This document shows positions 7,417 to 14,421 of a DNA stretch of 64,000 nucleotides, piece after piece; the first letter of the stretch is position 1, and every line of letters begins with the position of its first letter. Both the position numbers and the translations under genes were made by a program. The notes beneath the pieces were generated by a model. That model saw nothing but the letters and a program-made list of their open reading frames with translations. It ran no database searches and had not been told where the DNA came from. This DNA is from JAWWPY01 sp964412845 (GTDB lineage: Bacteria > Actinomycetota > Actinomycetes > Streptosporangiales > Streptosporangiaceae), in contig CAYPQM010000011.1 of NCBI GenBank assembly GCA_964412845.1, positions 1 through 64,000 of the forward strand. Direction: 5' to 3'.

Positions 7417-8595
7417 ATGGGCAGCATGTCTGCGTCGGACGCCGCTCCTTTGCCCAGGCTCGGTGAGGTGTTCTTCGATGTGCGGGGTGACTCGCGCAGT
7501 ATGCGGCTGAGCTGGTACGCCGATACGGGTGTCGCGGTCTTCAGCATCTGGCAGGGCGGCACCTGCACGGGTACGTTCCGGCTGCCCATCGATGACCTGA
7601 CCCGGATGGTCGATGCGCTGCGCCGGGGTCCGCAGGGCCCGCGCGCTCGCCGAGACGTGCGAGGGCAGGGTGCCGCCGAGCCGCCCTACGGCCGTGATCT
7701 CGGCCCCGGCCCTCTGCCGGGCCCGGGAGACGGGCCCGATCCCGGGCCCTCGACCGTGGCCATGCGGCCGCTGCCCGGCACCGACCCGCGTGCCGCGGCG
7801 GCCCGGGCGGATGCCGGCTACCCAGGCGAGCCCGCCGGCTATGACGGCGAGCCCGCCGGCTACGAGGAGCACACCGGCTTCCATGAGGACCCCGCGGGCT
7901 ATGGCGACGAGTCGGGGTACCACAACGAAGCGGCCGGCTACCCAGGCGAGCCACCGCCGCGCGGCTACCGTGACGGGCCGCCGGGCGGGGACTACCGGGG
8001 TGTGCCCAGCGCGGGCTACCGCGACGATCCGCTGACTGGTGATTACCCGAGCGGTGACTACCCGAGCGGCGGCTACGCCGATGAGCCGGCCACCGGCGAC
8101 TACCGCAGTGTGCCCGGCACGGGCTACCGCGACGATCCGCTGACCGGCGACTACCGGGGAGCGTCGGCGGGCTACCGTGCCGACCCGGCGGACTATCCGG
8201 GAGAGCCGCCCCTGCGCGGCTACCGCGACGCGGCCGGGACCTACCAGGCCGGCCCCGCCGGTGATTACCGCGACGGCGTCGCCGACGATTACAACGATGA
8301 CTCATCAGGCTACCCGGCGGAGCCATTGCATCCCGGATACCCCGGAGAGCCACCATTCCGTGACTATTCGCATGAGTCAGGCATCGGGGATTATCCAGGC
8401 GAGCCGGCTGAGCGCGACATGGAGCCGCCTCCGCCGCCCGGGGGCTATGCGGACCCCAGCCGCGAGTGGGATGATACCGATGCGGGACCACTCGGCGGCT
8501 ATAGCGAGGATCCGTCCCCGGAATCCTTCCCTTATGGCCGGCCACCGGGCAATCGGCGGTCGCGCGAGCGTGGGCGCTATCCCGGACGGCATTGA
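7417..8595 (+). CDS. Conserved N-domain protein with long tyrosine/glycine-rich repeat tail
   Basis: The 392-residue product has two parts. Residues 15-70 form a compact domain (GEVFFDVRGDSRSMRLSWYA, then GVAVFSIWQGGTCTGTFRLP) of a kind I associate with conserved actinobacterial hypothetical proteins; no function is known to me. From about residue 134 to 363 the chain is low-complexity, built from GYPGEP, GYRDDPLTGDY and similar units with about 29 tyrosines, many Asp, Gly and Pro, and it ends in the basic RRSRERGRYPGRH. There is no signal peptide or membrane segment, so it should be cytoplasmic and the tail disordered. The start may be ATG 7417 or 7426. It lies alone upstream of lsr2; a phase-separating or scaffolding role is speculation. 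Confidence 0.8.
   Translation: MGSMSASDAAPLPRLGEVFFDVRGDSRSMRLSWYADTGVAVFSIWQGGTCTGTFRLPIDDLTRMVDALRRGPQGPRARRDVRGQGAAEPPYGRDLGPGPLPGPGDGPDPGPSTVAMRPLPGTDPRAAAARADAGYPGEPAGYDGEPAGYEEHTGFHEDPAGYGDESGYHNEAAGYPGEPPPRGYRDGPPGGDYRGVPSAGYRDDPLTGDYPSGDYPSGGYADEPATGDYRSVPGTGYRDDPLTGDYRGASAGYRADPADYPGEPPLRGYRDAAGTYQAGPAGDYRDGVADDYNDDSSGYPAEPLHPGYPGEPPFRDYSHESGIGDYPGEPAERDMEPPPPPGGYADPSREWDDTDAGPLGGYSEDPSPESFPYGRPPGNRRSRERGRYPGRH
7816..8505 (+). repeat. Tyrosine-rich coding repeat array
   Basis: Imperfect in-frame repeats encode GYPGEP, GYRD and GDY units. The clearest internal duplication is GYRDDPLTGDY, present at about 8017-8049 and 8119-8151 with only a few synonymous changes. Unit length varies, which points to repeated slippage or unequal exchange with selection for Tyr, Gly, Asp and Pro. 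Confidence 0.8.
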
Positions 8596-8740
8596 CCCTT
8601 AGCCCGTCACGCCCGCACCCTGAACTGGTTCGATTCAGCTACGGCCATGCCGTAGGCTCACTCGCATCTGGCCGCTGTCCCGCCGCCAATGGTGGCTGCG
8701 CGGAAGTCGCCAGGAAGACATTGCCTGGGTGTCGTTACGG

Positions 8741-8768
8741 TTGACTCGCCCCAGGGGGGATATATTTG
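8741..8768 (+). promoter_or_regulatory. Candidate lsr2 promoter
   Basis: TTGACT at 8741-8746 resembles a -35 box and the only AT-rich run nearby, TATATTTG at 8761-8768, supplies a -10 (TATTTG at spacing 16, or TATATT at spacing 14). It lies 24 bases before the GTG start. Confidence 0.45.
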
Positions 8769-8791
8769 CCACAGGGGAAGGGGGGCCAGAA

Positions 8792-9130
8792 GTGGCACAG
8801 AAGGTTTCCGTCACATTTGCCTGTGACTACGACGAGAAATCGATTCAGGCCGGCCAGCATCGGACACGTAGGTTCGGCCTGGACGGGCGCGACTATGAGA
8901 TCGACCTGTGCGCGAAGCACAGCCAAAAGCTCGACGAGGTTGTGCAGCGATACGCAGAGTACGCGCGTAAGGCATCGGCGCGCCCGGGCCGCACCAAGCG
9001 GCGGACCACGGCGCATCGTCAGCACAGCGCCGCGATACGGACATGGGCGAAGCAGGCCGGTATCCCGGTCAGCGATCGCGGTCGTATCCCGGCCGATGTG
9101 GTGACCAAATATGAGGCCAAGCACCGCTGA
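8792..9130 (+). CDS. lsr2: Lsr2-family nucleoid-associated protein
   Basis: Lsr2 is an H-NS-like protein that bridges AT-rich DNA and silences foreign genes. This copy is 112 residues, the usual length. The N-terminal dimerisation domain has FGLDGRDYEIDLCAKHSQKL, and the C-terminal DNA-binding domain is AAIRTWAKQAGIPVSDRGRI with the RGR minor-groove motif at 96-98, followed by PADVVTKYEAKH. The GTG start at 8792 is preceded by GGGGAAGGGGGG; the longer frame from 8729 adds unrelated residues. The N-terminal strand region holds the unusual segment GQHRTRRF, more basic than in typical Lsr2, and two cysteines. It is convergent with the channel gene, nine bases away. Confidence 0.95.
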   Translation: MAQKVSVTFACDYDEKSIQAGQHRTRRFGLDGRDYEIDLCAKHSQKLDEVVQRYAEYARKASARPGRTKRRTTAHRQHSAAIRTWAKQAGIPVSDRGRIPADVVTKYEAKHR

Positions 9131-9139
9131 CTGTCGGCC

Positions 9140-9871
9140 TCATGACGACCCGGGCGGCTGGCTGCCGTCCGGGTACTTGATGCTGCCGGGCGGATCATCT
9201 CTATCAGCCTCGGGCGGCCTCGCCGCGGCGGGCCCCACCGCGGCGGCGAGGACCTGGGAATTGGGCAGATGGAGCGGGCCATCCTGGGTTTCGAGCCGCA
9301 GATAGGTAATGCCGATCTCGGTCACCGTGCCCACAATCTGGCCGGCGAGCGCGCCCGACCTCAGCTGGATCGAGTCCCCGACGCCGAACGGGCGGGACAG
9401 CAGCAGGACGATGCCGGCGAAAACGTTGGCGAGCGCTTGCTGCCCGGCGATCCCGATCAGGATTCCGGTCACCGCGCCGCCCAGGATGAGCTGGCCGACC
9501 GAGATCTTCAGCAGTTCGAGCGTGAAGACCGGCGTGGCCACGCCCCCGGTCAGCAGGATGGCATAACGGACGATGGCGGCGTGCGCCGATCCGATCGCGG
9601 ACCCGAGCACATCCCTGGCCTTCCCGGCCAGTCCCACGGTGGCCAGGACAGCGAACAGGCAGAACCCGGCCGCGGCCACGGCTGTGATGATCTTGGACGG
9701 GTAGTGCCTGGGCTCCGTCCACCCGGTGAAGTCGCTGTTCACGGTGGCGGCGAGGAGCCCGGCCAGGACCGCGAGGACGGCCGCGATGATGGACCGCCAC
9801 GGCCGGCTGTGCGCCTTCACCATGGCCATCTGGCGCGCCAGGTCATGCTGCCGTTTTTCCTGCAGATCCAT
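9140..9871 (-). CDS. Small-conductance mechanosensitive channel (MscS family)
   Basis: This 243-residue membrane protein should release solutes on hypo-osmotic shock. Hydrophobic segments lie at about 27-44, 62-82 and 98-120, followed by the pore-lining helix region VTGILIGIAGQQALANVFAG and the conserved PFGVGDSIQL at the start of the cytoplasmic beta domain. IGITYLRLETQDGPLHLPNS matches the MscS beta-domain core. The protein stops soon after that and lacks a long C-terminal vestibule, so it is a short member. GGAAGG is placed well before ATG 9871. The C-terminal 25 residues are disordered. A separate transcription unit is likely, since a hairpin lies upstream. Confidence 0.9.
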   Translation of the reverse strand: MDLQEKRQHDLARQMAMVKAHSRPWRSIIAAVLAVLAGLLAATVNSDFTGWTEPRHYPSKIITAVAAAGFCLFAVLATVGLAGKARDVLGSAIGSAHAAIVRYAILLTGGVATPVFTLELLKISVGQLILGGAVTGILIGIAGQQALANVFAGIVLLLSRPFGVGDSIQLRSGALAGQIVGTVTEIGITYLRLETQDGPLHLPNSQVLAAAVGPAAARPPEADRDDPPGSIKYPDGSQPPGSS

Positions 9872-9898
9872 GGGCGCGATCCTTCCACGGTCCGCACA

Positions 9899-9939
9899 TG
9901 CGTGATCCCGGAGGCTCAGTCAGCCTCCGGGATCACGCA
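9899..9939 (-). terminator. Perfect 18-bp hairpin downstream of satP
   Basis: TGCGTGATCCCGGAGGCT (9899-9916) and its exact reverse complement (9922-9939) flank a five-base loop. It lies 23 bases after the acetate transporter stop on the minus strand and before the channel gene. There is no U-run, so it would be an actinobacterial I-shaped terminator. Confidence 0.75.
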
Positions 9940-9962
9940 ACTTCGCTGGGTGTACCCGAGAG

Positions 9963-10571
9963 TCAGGCTCGCGGGCCGAGGATGGGCTTGCCGACGGGCG
10001 CCCTCAGCCTGCCGCCCATTCCGTTGGCGACGCCGGCCGCGGAGGCGTACCAGGCCGCCAGGGCGGTGATGACGCCGATGTAGCCGCCGACCTTAACGAT
10101 GTTGGCATTGCCTCCGAGGTTCCCGATGAACAGGACGATCTCAGTTATCTCCAGGGTCAGGAAGACCACGAAGACGGCCACGTTGATCTGCGTGCTCCAG
10201 ATGAGCATGTAGGTGTTGAAGATCGCGAACGCGAGCAGGATCCAGCCGATGTCATGGCCAGCGGCCGAGGCCGAGGTAGCATGCGGAGCCACCAGCAGAG
10301 CCCACAGCCCGAGGCCGATCCAGAAGCCGCCATACGTAGAGAACGCGGTGGCGCCGAAGACATTGCGGTTCTTGAACTCCCACATCCCGGCGAGCAACTG
10401 GCCGAAGCCGCCGTAGGCGAACGCATAGCCCAGCCATGCGTCTCCCGTGGCGCTGTCCATCCACTTTGCGTTGGCAGCGGACAGCAAGAACGTGGTCAGC
10501 GCGAAAGCGGCCAGCCCGAGGGGCGCTGGATCGGCTATCCCCGCGACAGTTCGGTCGTCGTTGACGCTCAA
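9963..10571 (-). CDS. satP: Acetate/succinate transporter, GPR1/FUN34/SatP family
   Basis: This protein of about 202 residues is a six-helix acetate uptake channel/transporter of the YaaH/SatP family. The family signature is near the start (DPAPLGLAAFALTTFLLSAA), then AYGGFGQLLAGMWEFKNRNV and FGATAFSTYGGFW, all hallmarks. The best start is TTG 10571, with GGAGG six bases upstream in AGGAGGAATCAC; reading from 10598 would place that ribosome site inside the gene. It is a single-gene unit with a 5' region that can fold (10693-10720) and a strong hairpin behind it. Carbon-source regulation is likely but no operator was identified. Confidence 0.92.
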   Translation of the reverse strand: MSVNDDRTVAGIADPAPLGLAAFALTTFLLSAANAKWMDSATGDAWLGYAFAYGGFGQLLAGMWEFKNRNVFGATAFSTYGGFWIGLGLWALLVAPHATSASAAGHDIGWILLAFAIFNTYMLIWSTQINVAVFVVFLTLEITEIVLFIGNLGGNANIVKVGGYIGVITALAAWYASAAGVANGMGGRLRAPVGKPILGPRA

Positions 10572-10692
10572 GTGATTCCTCCTGATGAGGCAGTGCACCG
10601 CCCGGCCGTCGGCGTGCCGCCGTGGCGGCTGGGCGTGCGCGCGGATTGAACGAAGGACGCCATGGCCGCGACTGCACAGATGCGGGGCCTGC

Positions 10693-10720
10693 CGGTCGCC
10701 TGGGCCGCGGCAGGCGACCG
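10693..10720 (-). promoter_or_regulatory. Inverted repeat in the satP leader or terminator of the RCK gene
   Basis: Ten-base perfect arms CGGTCGCCTG and CAGGCGACCG enclose GGCCGCGG. It lies about 120 bases upstream of satP and about 180 bases after the upstream gene. It lacks a U-run. Both a terminator and a leader structure are possible. Confidence 0.4.
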
Positions 10721-10737
10721 CGGGGCAGGGCCGACAA

Positions 10738-10743
10738 ATAGTA
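10738..10743 (-). promoter_or_regulatory. Candidate -10 box for satP
   Basis: On the minus strand TACTAT stands out in GC-rich surroundings. No convincing -35 is seen at 16-18 bases, so this is weak support for a start of transcription near 10730. Confidence 0.3.
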
Positions 10744-10902
10744 CAGAACAGGCCATTAGCCGACCTTCTTCCGTCTTCGCAGATGGCTCAAAAGAACCAA
10801 ATGGAAGATCTGCCCTGAGCGTAACGCTGGACGCACGCCGGGGGGAGGCCCAGGTTTTGCGTTTCCCAGCTGTGCCCCCGGTCGACCTGCTGCCGACCTT
10901 TC

Positions 10903-12564
10903 TCAGCCTGCCGGAGCCTGGCTGAGCGCCAGCACGTGGCTCAGGCCTGCCCGCGTCGCGAGGACGTAGAGGCGATCTTGCGGTGATATCGCGTAGTCCC
11001 GCCGCGGCGCCCAGTCCACGCCATCGGCGCCTTTGCGGCGCAGTGCGATCACCCGCAGTTCGCCGGTCTGGTGCACGTCCTGGACCGGCCGCCCGGCCAG
11101 CTCCGATCCGCTACCCACCTCGACATCCGCGATGAGCAGGACGTGCCGGCCGACCGGGATCGTCCGCAGCACCTGGTGCTCGAGCATGGCGGCGGCGAAT
11201 GCGGGCGCGGCGAGGTAGGGGACGCTGCGCGAGATCGTGTTGCCGACCGTCTGCTGCACGCGCTCCGCCAGGTCCTCGTCCGCGAGGCGCAGCACCAGGC
11301 GCAAGTCGGCGGCCAGCGCCCGGGCGTGCAGGCCGGTCTCCAGATTTACGATGTCGCTGTCGGTCACCGAGACCAGCGCCTGGCTCGTGCTGATGCCGGC
11401 CGCCCGCAGGGTTTCCTCACGGTGCGTCTCGCCGATGACCACCCGCAGGCCAAGACGGCGGGCCAGGCGCACTCCGGCCGCGTCCTCGTTCTTGTCGACG
11501 CAGACCACATCCACCCCGAGGTCGTGCAACTGGCCGACGATCCGGGTGCCGACGTTGCCGAGCCCAGCCACGATGACATGGCCGCTGACGGGGCGCTCCG
11601 TGCCGCGCACCGAGCCGGTCAGCCGGGCCCCGACCACGGCAGCGGTCACCACCGGGAGGAAGGCCAACCCGTCGAAGGTGAGCAGGAACTGGGCGATCTT
11701 CTCCGGCGTGCTCAGCGCCGGGTCACTGACCGCCGCTCCGGCCGCGTCTAGAAAGGTCAGGTACAGGGCGTCGGACGGAGCGAACCCGGCGGCCGTGGCG
11801 AGCAGGACGAACCCGCAGACCAGAACGGAGAACAGGGCCAGGAAGACCATTCCGAACCGGTGCCAGAAGAGCATTTGCAGGATCCGCAGGCACGCCCGTA
11901 GCGGGCGGCGGCGCTGCCGGACCAGCGGGTTGCGCGGTGCGCCATCGGCTACGGCCAGCACGAGGGCGGCGGTCTGCTCGTCCGGCGGCAGCAGCCGGGG
12001 CGAGACGTCGTCCTCCATCATGGCCAGCCCGCAGACAAGATGCGCGGCATCGGTCGCCCCGGGCCGGGTCACGTACAGAGTCCGCCCGGCCAGCCTGACG
12101 TGGCTGGGTGTGGGCTCGCCAAGCGCGGCGGCGACGAACGAGGGAGCGGCCATCGCGGACCCGGAGAGCACGGCGCAGTCGTGGAAGAATCCGCGCATCC
12201 GCTCGCCGAGGCCCGTATTGAAGATCGCCACCACCAGCCGCAGGTCCGCGTTGAGCTCCTGGGCTCGCAGGGCGGCGTGAAAGTTCCCGAGATCATCCTG
12301 GCTCAGCAGCGCCAGTGCCCGGGCTGACTGGACCTGTGCATCCGCGAACGCGGCGCTGTCGAGTTCGGCACGCTCGATCACCCGGACCCCCGGGAGCCGC
12401 GCGATGAGCGGGGCCTGGCCGCGCTCCCGCGAGGGCAGGATCACCGTCACCCGTTCCCCATAGCGGGCGGTGAGCTCCTCGACGATGCGGAAGGCCAGCG
12501 CGTCGTCTCCGCAGACGATCAGATGATCACGGTAATGATTGAGGCGCCGCGGGACCGGGGACAC
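10903..12564 (-). CDS. Double RCK/TrkA-N membrane protein with degenerate pore
   Basis: Order of parts in the 553-residue protein: a first TrkA-N/RCK-like domain beginning HLIVCGDDALAFRIVEEL, a short two-helix membrane unit (RFGMVFLALFSVLVCGFVLL and a second helix ending LPVVTAAVVGA), a second Rossmann RCK_N domain (VIVAGLGNVGTRIVGQL, then VVCVDKNED), and a TrkA-C-like end. It resembles actinobacterial CASTOR/POLLUX-like or potassium-channel-associated proteins. The loop where TVGYG would be reads DAAGAAVSDPALSTPEK, so a K+ filter is not recognisable. The first domain also lacks a clean GxGxxG. The start is uncertain: GTG 12564 (possibly leaderless after TATGGTTAGAT) or GTG 12600. Divergent from the DUF1707 gene. 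Confidence 0.8.
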   Translation of the reverse strand: MSPVPRRLNHYRDHLIVCGDDALAFRIVEELTARYGERVTVILPSRERGQAPLIARLPGVRVIERAELDSAAFADAQVQSARALALLSQDDLGNFHAALRAQELNADLRLVVAIFNTGLGERMRGFFHDCAVLSGSAMAAPSFVAAALGEPTPSHVRLAGRTLYVTRPGATDAAHLVCGLAMMEDDVSPRLLPPDEQTAALVLAVADGAPRNPLVRQRRRPLRACLRILQMLFWHRFGMVFLALFSVLVCGFVLLATAAGFAPSDALYLTFLDAAGAAVSDPALSTPEKIAQFLLTFDGLAFLPVVTAAVVGARLTGSVRGTERPVSGHVIVAGLGNVGTRIVGQLHDLGVDVVCVDKNEDAAGVRLARRLGLRVVIGETHREETLRAAGISTSQALVSVTDSDIVNLETGLHARALAADLRLVLRLADEDLAERVQQTVGNTISRSVPYLAAPAFAAAMLEHQVLRTIPVGRHVLLIADVEVGSGSELAGRPVQDVHQTGELRVIALRRKGADGVDWAPRRDYAISPQDRLYVLATRAGLSHVLALSQAPAG

Positions 12565-12687
12565 TGCGCGATCTAACCATAACGGGGCGATCCACACCAC
12601 GGATGACGGGCCGAATGAGCCCAGCGCCGTCCTTCCGGCGCGGGGTATTCTGCCAAGAAGGGTGCAGGCCTCGGGGAGGTCCAGATC

Positions 12688-13137
12688 ATGACGACCCACA
12701 GCGCCATCCGTGCCTCGGACTCCGACCGGGAGAGCGTCGTCGCGATCCTGCGTGACGCCTACACCGTAGGACGCCTGACGCTGGAGGAGTTCCACGAGCG
12801 GACCACGGCCGCGCTGACCGGCCGGACGTGGGGTGCGCTGCGTGAGCTGACCCAAGACCTGCCGCAGGACGCCAGGCTGGGTGTCGACCTGCCCCGGCCC
12901 AGCGTGGCGCGGAGCGACCCGGCGCCCCGGCCGGCCCCGAGGCCGGCCGGGCCGATGTTCCGGATTGTGCCGTTGCTGCCCCTCGCCGCCCTGTGGATGA
13001 TGATCGCGCTGTCCGCCCGCATGCCGGACTCGGTGGTCCCGGTGCTCATCGCCTTGCTCCTGCTGTTGCGCTGCACGGTCAGGCGCCGCCCGGCGCAGCG
13101 GGAGTCCCGGCCACCTGACGTCCGCCGGTCCAGGTAA
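12688..13137 (+). CDS. DUF1707 (SHOCT-like) membrane protein
   Basis: The 149-residue product starts with the DUF1707 pattern: IRASDSDRESVVAILRDAYT, then GRLTLEEFHERTTAALTGRT and LRELTQDLPQD. A proline-rich linker leads to two hydrophobic segments (FRIVPLLPLAALWMMIALSA and VVPVLIALLLLLRC) and a basic tail. DUF1707 proteins are abundant in actinobacteria and lack a defined function; the domain is thought to aid assembly at the membrane. GGGGAGGT precedes ATG 12688 at a suitable distance. It is divergent from the RCK gene. Confidence 0.88.
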   Translation: MTTHSAIRASDSDRESVVAILRDAYTVGRLTLEEFHERTTAALTGRTWGALRELTQDLPQDARLGVDLPRPSVARSDPAPRPAPRPAGPMFRIVPLLPLAALWMMIALSARMPDSVVPVLIALLLLLRCTVRRRPAQRESRPPDVRRSR

Positions 13138-13300
13138 CCAGGGCGGACGGCCCGGCTGCCCGGGACTGGCGGCGGCGGAGCGGACGGCGGCGGAAATTTC
13201 CGTGAACGGCCGTGAAATAGCTTTTTAACGCTCAAAGCTCGCGCGCCTGGTCCTCTTAGGCTGCCTGAGGGTCCGTGCGTAACGCGCGAGCTGACGTCAC

Positions 13301-14392
13301 GTGCCCGCTCATCAGCGACGGGAACGGGCGTGGCTCTCTATGGATGACCTCCGGCGACTTTCTGGTCCAGGCAGCCTGGGCCCGGAGACCACCGCCATGC
13401 TGGAGCAATCTCAGCGGGACGGGCTGGAGGACGGGCTCGACGACCTGATCCTGCCGGATGAGCCGCTGGCCGCCCTCGCCGCCCGGTACGGGCTGCGGTC
13501 AACCGCCGCCCGGCCGTCGCTGCCCGCCTACATAGGCCTGCTCTGGCAGCGGCGTTACTTCATCGCCGCCTACGCCACCGCGCGCAACATCGCGATGTAC
13601 ACCGAAGCGCGACTCGGCCAGGTCTGGCAGGTGCTCACGCCGCTGCTCAACGCCGGCGTCTATTACCTCATCTTCGGGGTGATCTTCGACGCCCGGCGCG
13701 GGGTGCCCAACTACCCGGCGTTCCTGGTCACCGGGATCTTCGTCTTCTCCTTCACCGAGCGTTCCATCCTGGCCGGATCCAAGGTGATGGCCAACAACGT
13801 CTCGCTGATCCGGGCGATGTACTTCCCGAGGGCATGCCTGCCGCTGGCCTACGGCGTGGTCGAACTCCAGCAGATGCTGCTCTCCCTGGTCGTCCTGTTC
13901 GCCATCGTGCTCGGCACCGGAGAACCGGTCACCTGGTACTGGCTGATGCTGATCCCGGTGCTGCTGCTGCAGACCATGTTCAATCTGGGCGCGGCCCTGA
14001 TCCTGGCCAGGATGGGCGCACAGGTCCGCGACGTGAGCCAGCTCGTGCCGTTCCTGCTGCGCACCTGGCGCTACTTCTGCGGTGTCATGTACAGCATCGC
14101 CACCCTGCCGGTGGCCATCCCGACGTGGGCCAAAACCATCCTGGCCGGCAATCCGGCCGCCACCTACATCACGCTGACCCGGCAGGCCCTGCTCGCCTCA
14201 CAGCGAGTGGCCCAACCTGGGGCCAGGCCGTACAACTACGCCAAGTGCAAAGCCAACGTCCTGCAGGCCTACTGCCATGCGCCGCTGTCCGAGACACACA
14301 TCTGGGAGTCGGCGATCGGCTGGGCCATCGTCACGCTGGCCGTCGGCATTGTCTACTTCTGGCGGGCGGAAGTGCGGTACGGGCGCGGCTGA
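13301..14392 (+). CDS. ABC-2 polysaccharide export permease (Wzm/TagG type)
   Basis: This is the membrane subunit of an exporter for lipid-linked polysaccharide or teichoic acid. After a hydrophilic N-terminus of about 75 residues come ARNIAMYTEARLGQVWQVLT and PLLNAGVYYLIFGVIFDARR, matching the conserved start of the ABC-2 domain, then six helices and VPFLLRTWRYFCGVMYSI. A cysteine-containing loop near the end (YNYAKCKANVLQAYCHAP) is unusual and faces outside in a standard topology. The start is GTG 13301 or ATG 13340; neither has a strong ribosome site. No ATP-binding partner gene lies next to it, which is odd for a Wzm protein. It opens the polysaccharide region. Confidence 0.88.
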   Translation: MPAHQRRERAWLSMDDLRRLSGPGSLGPETTAMLEQSQRDGLEDGLDDLILPDEPLAALAARYGLRSTAARPSLPAYIGLLWQRRYFIAAYATARNIAMYTEARLGQVWQVLTPLLNAGVYYLIFGVIFDARRGVPNYPAFLVTGIFVFSFTERSILAGSKVMANNVSLIRAMYFPRACLPLAYGVVELQQMLLSLVVLFAIVLGTGEPVTWYWLMLIPVLLLQTMFNLGAALILARMGAQVRDVSQLVPFLLRTWRYFCGVMYSIATLPVAIPTWAKTILAGNPAATYITLTRQALLASQRVAQPGARPYNYAKCKANVLQAYCHAPLSETHIWESAIGWAIVTLAVGIVYFWRAEVRYGRG

Positions 14393-14421
14393 TCAGCGGG
14401 CGCGGCACCAGCCGCAACTGA

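Larger units (their letters stand above)
10572..10902. other. 331-base intergenic region with satP 5' leader
   Basis: No gene is seen. Features are a perfect inverted repeat at 10693-10720 (CGGTCGCCTG, eight-base loop, CAGGCGACCG) and, on the minus strand, TACTAT at 10738-10743, a good -10 box. If that promoter is used the hairpin falls in an approximately 155-base untranslated leader of satP. The right part holds the 3' flank of the RCK gene. Confidence 0.45.

Noticed and set aside
7816..8505. Repeats considered as a CRISPR array
   Set aside because: Units are variable in length, in frame and coding for GYRD/GYPGEP text; no constant repeat with unique spacers and no cas genes.
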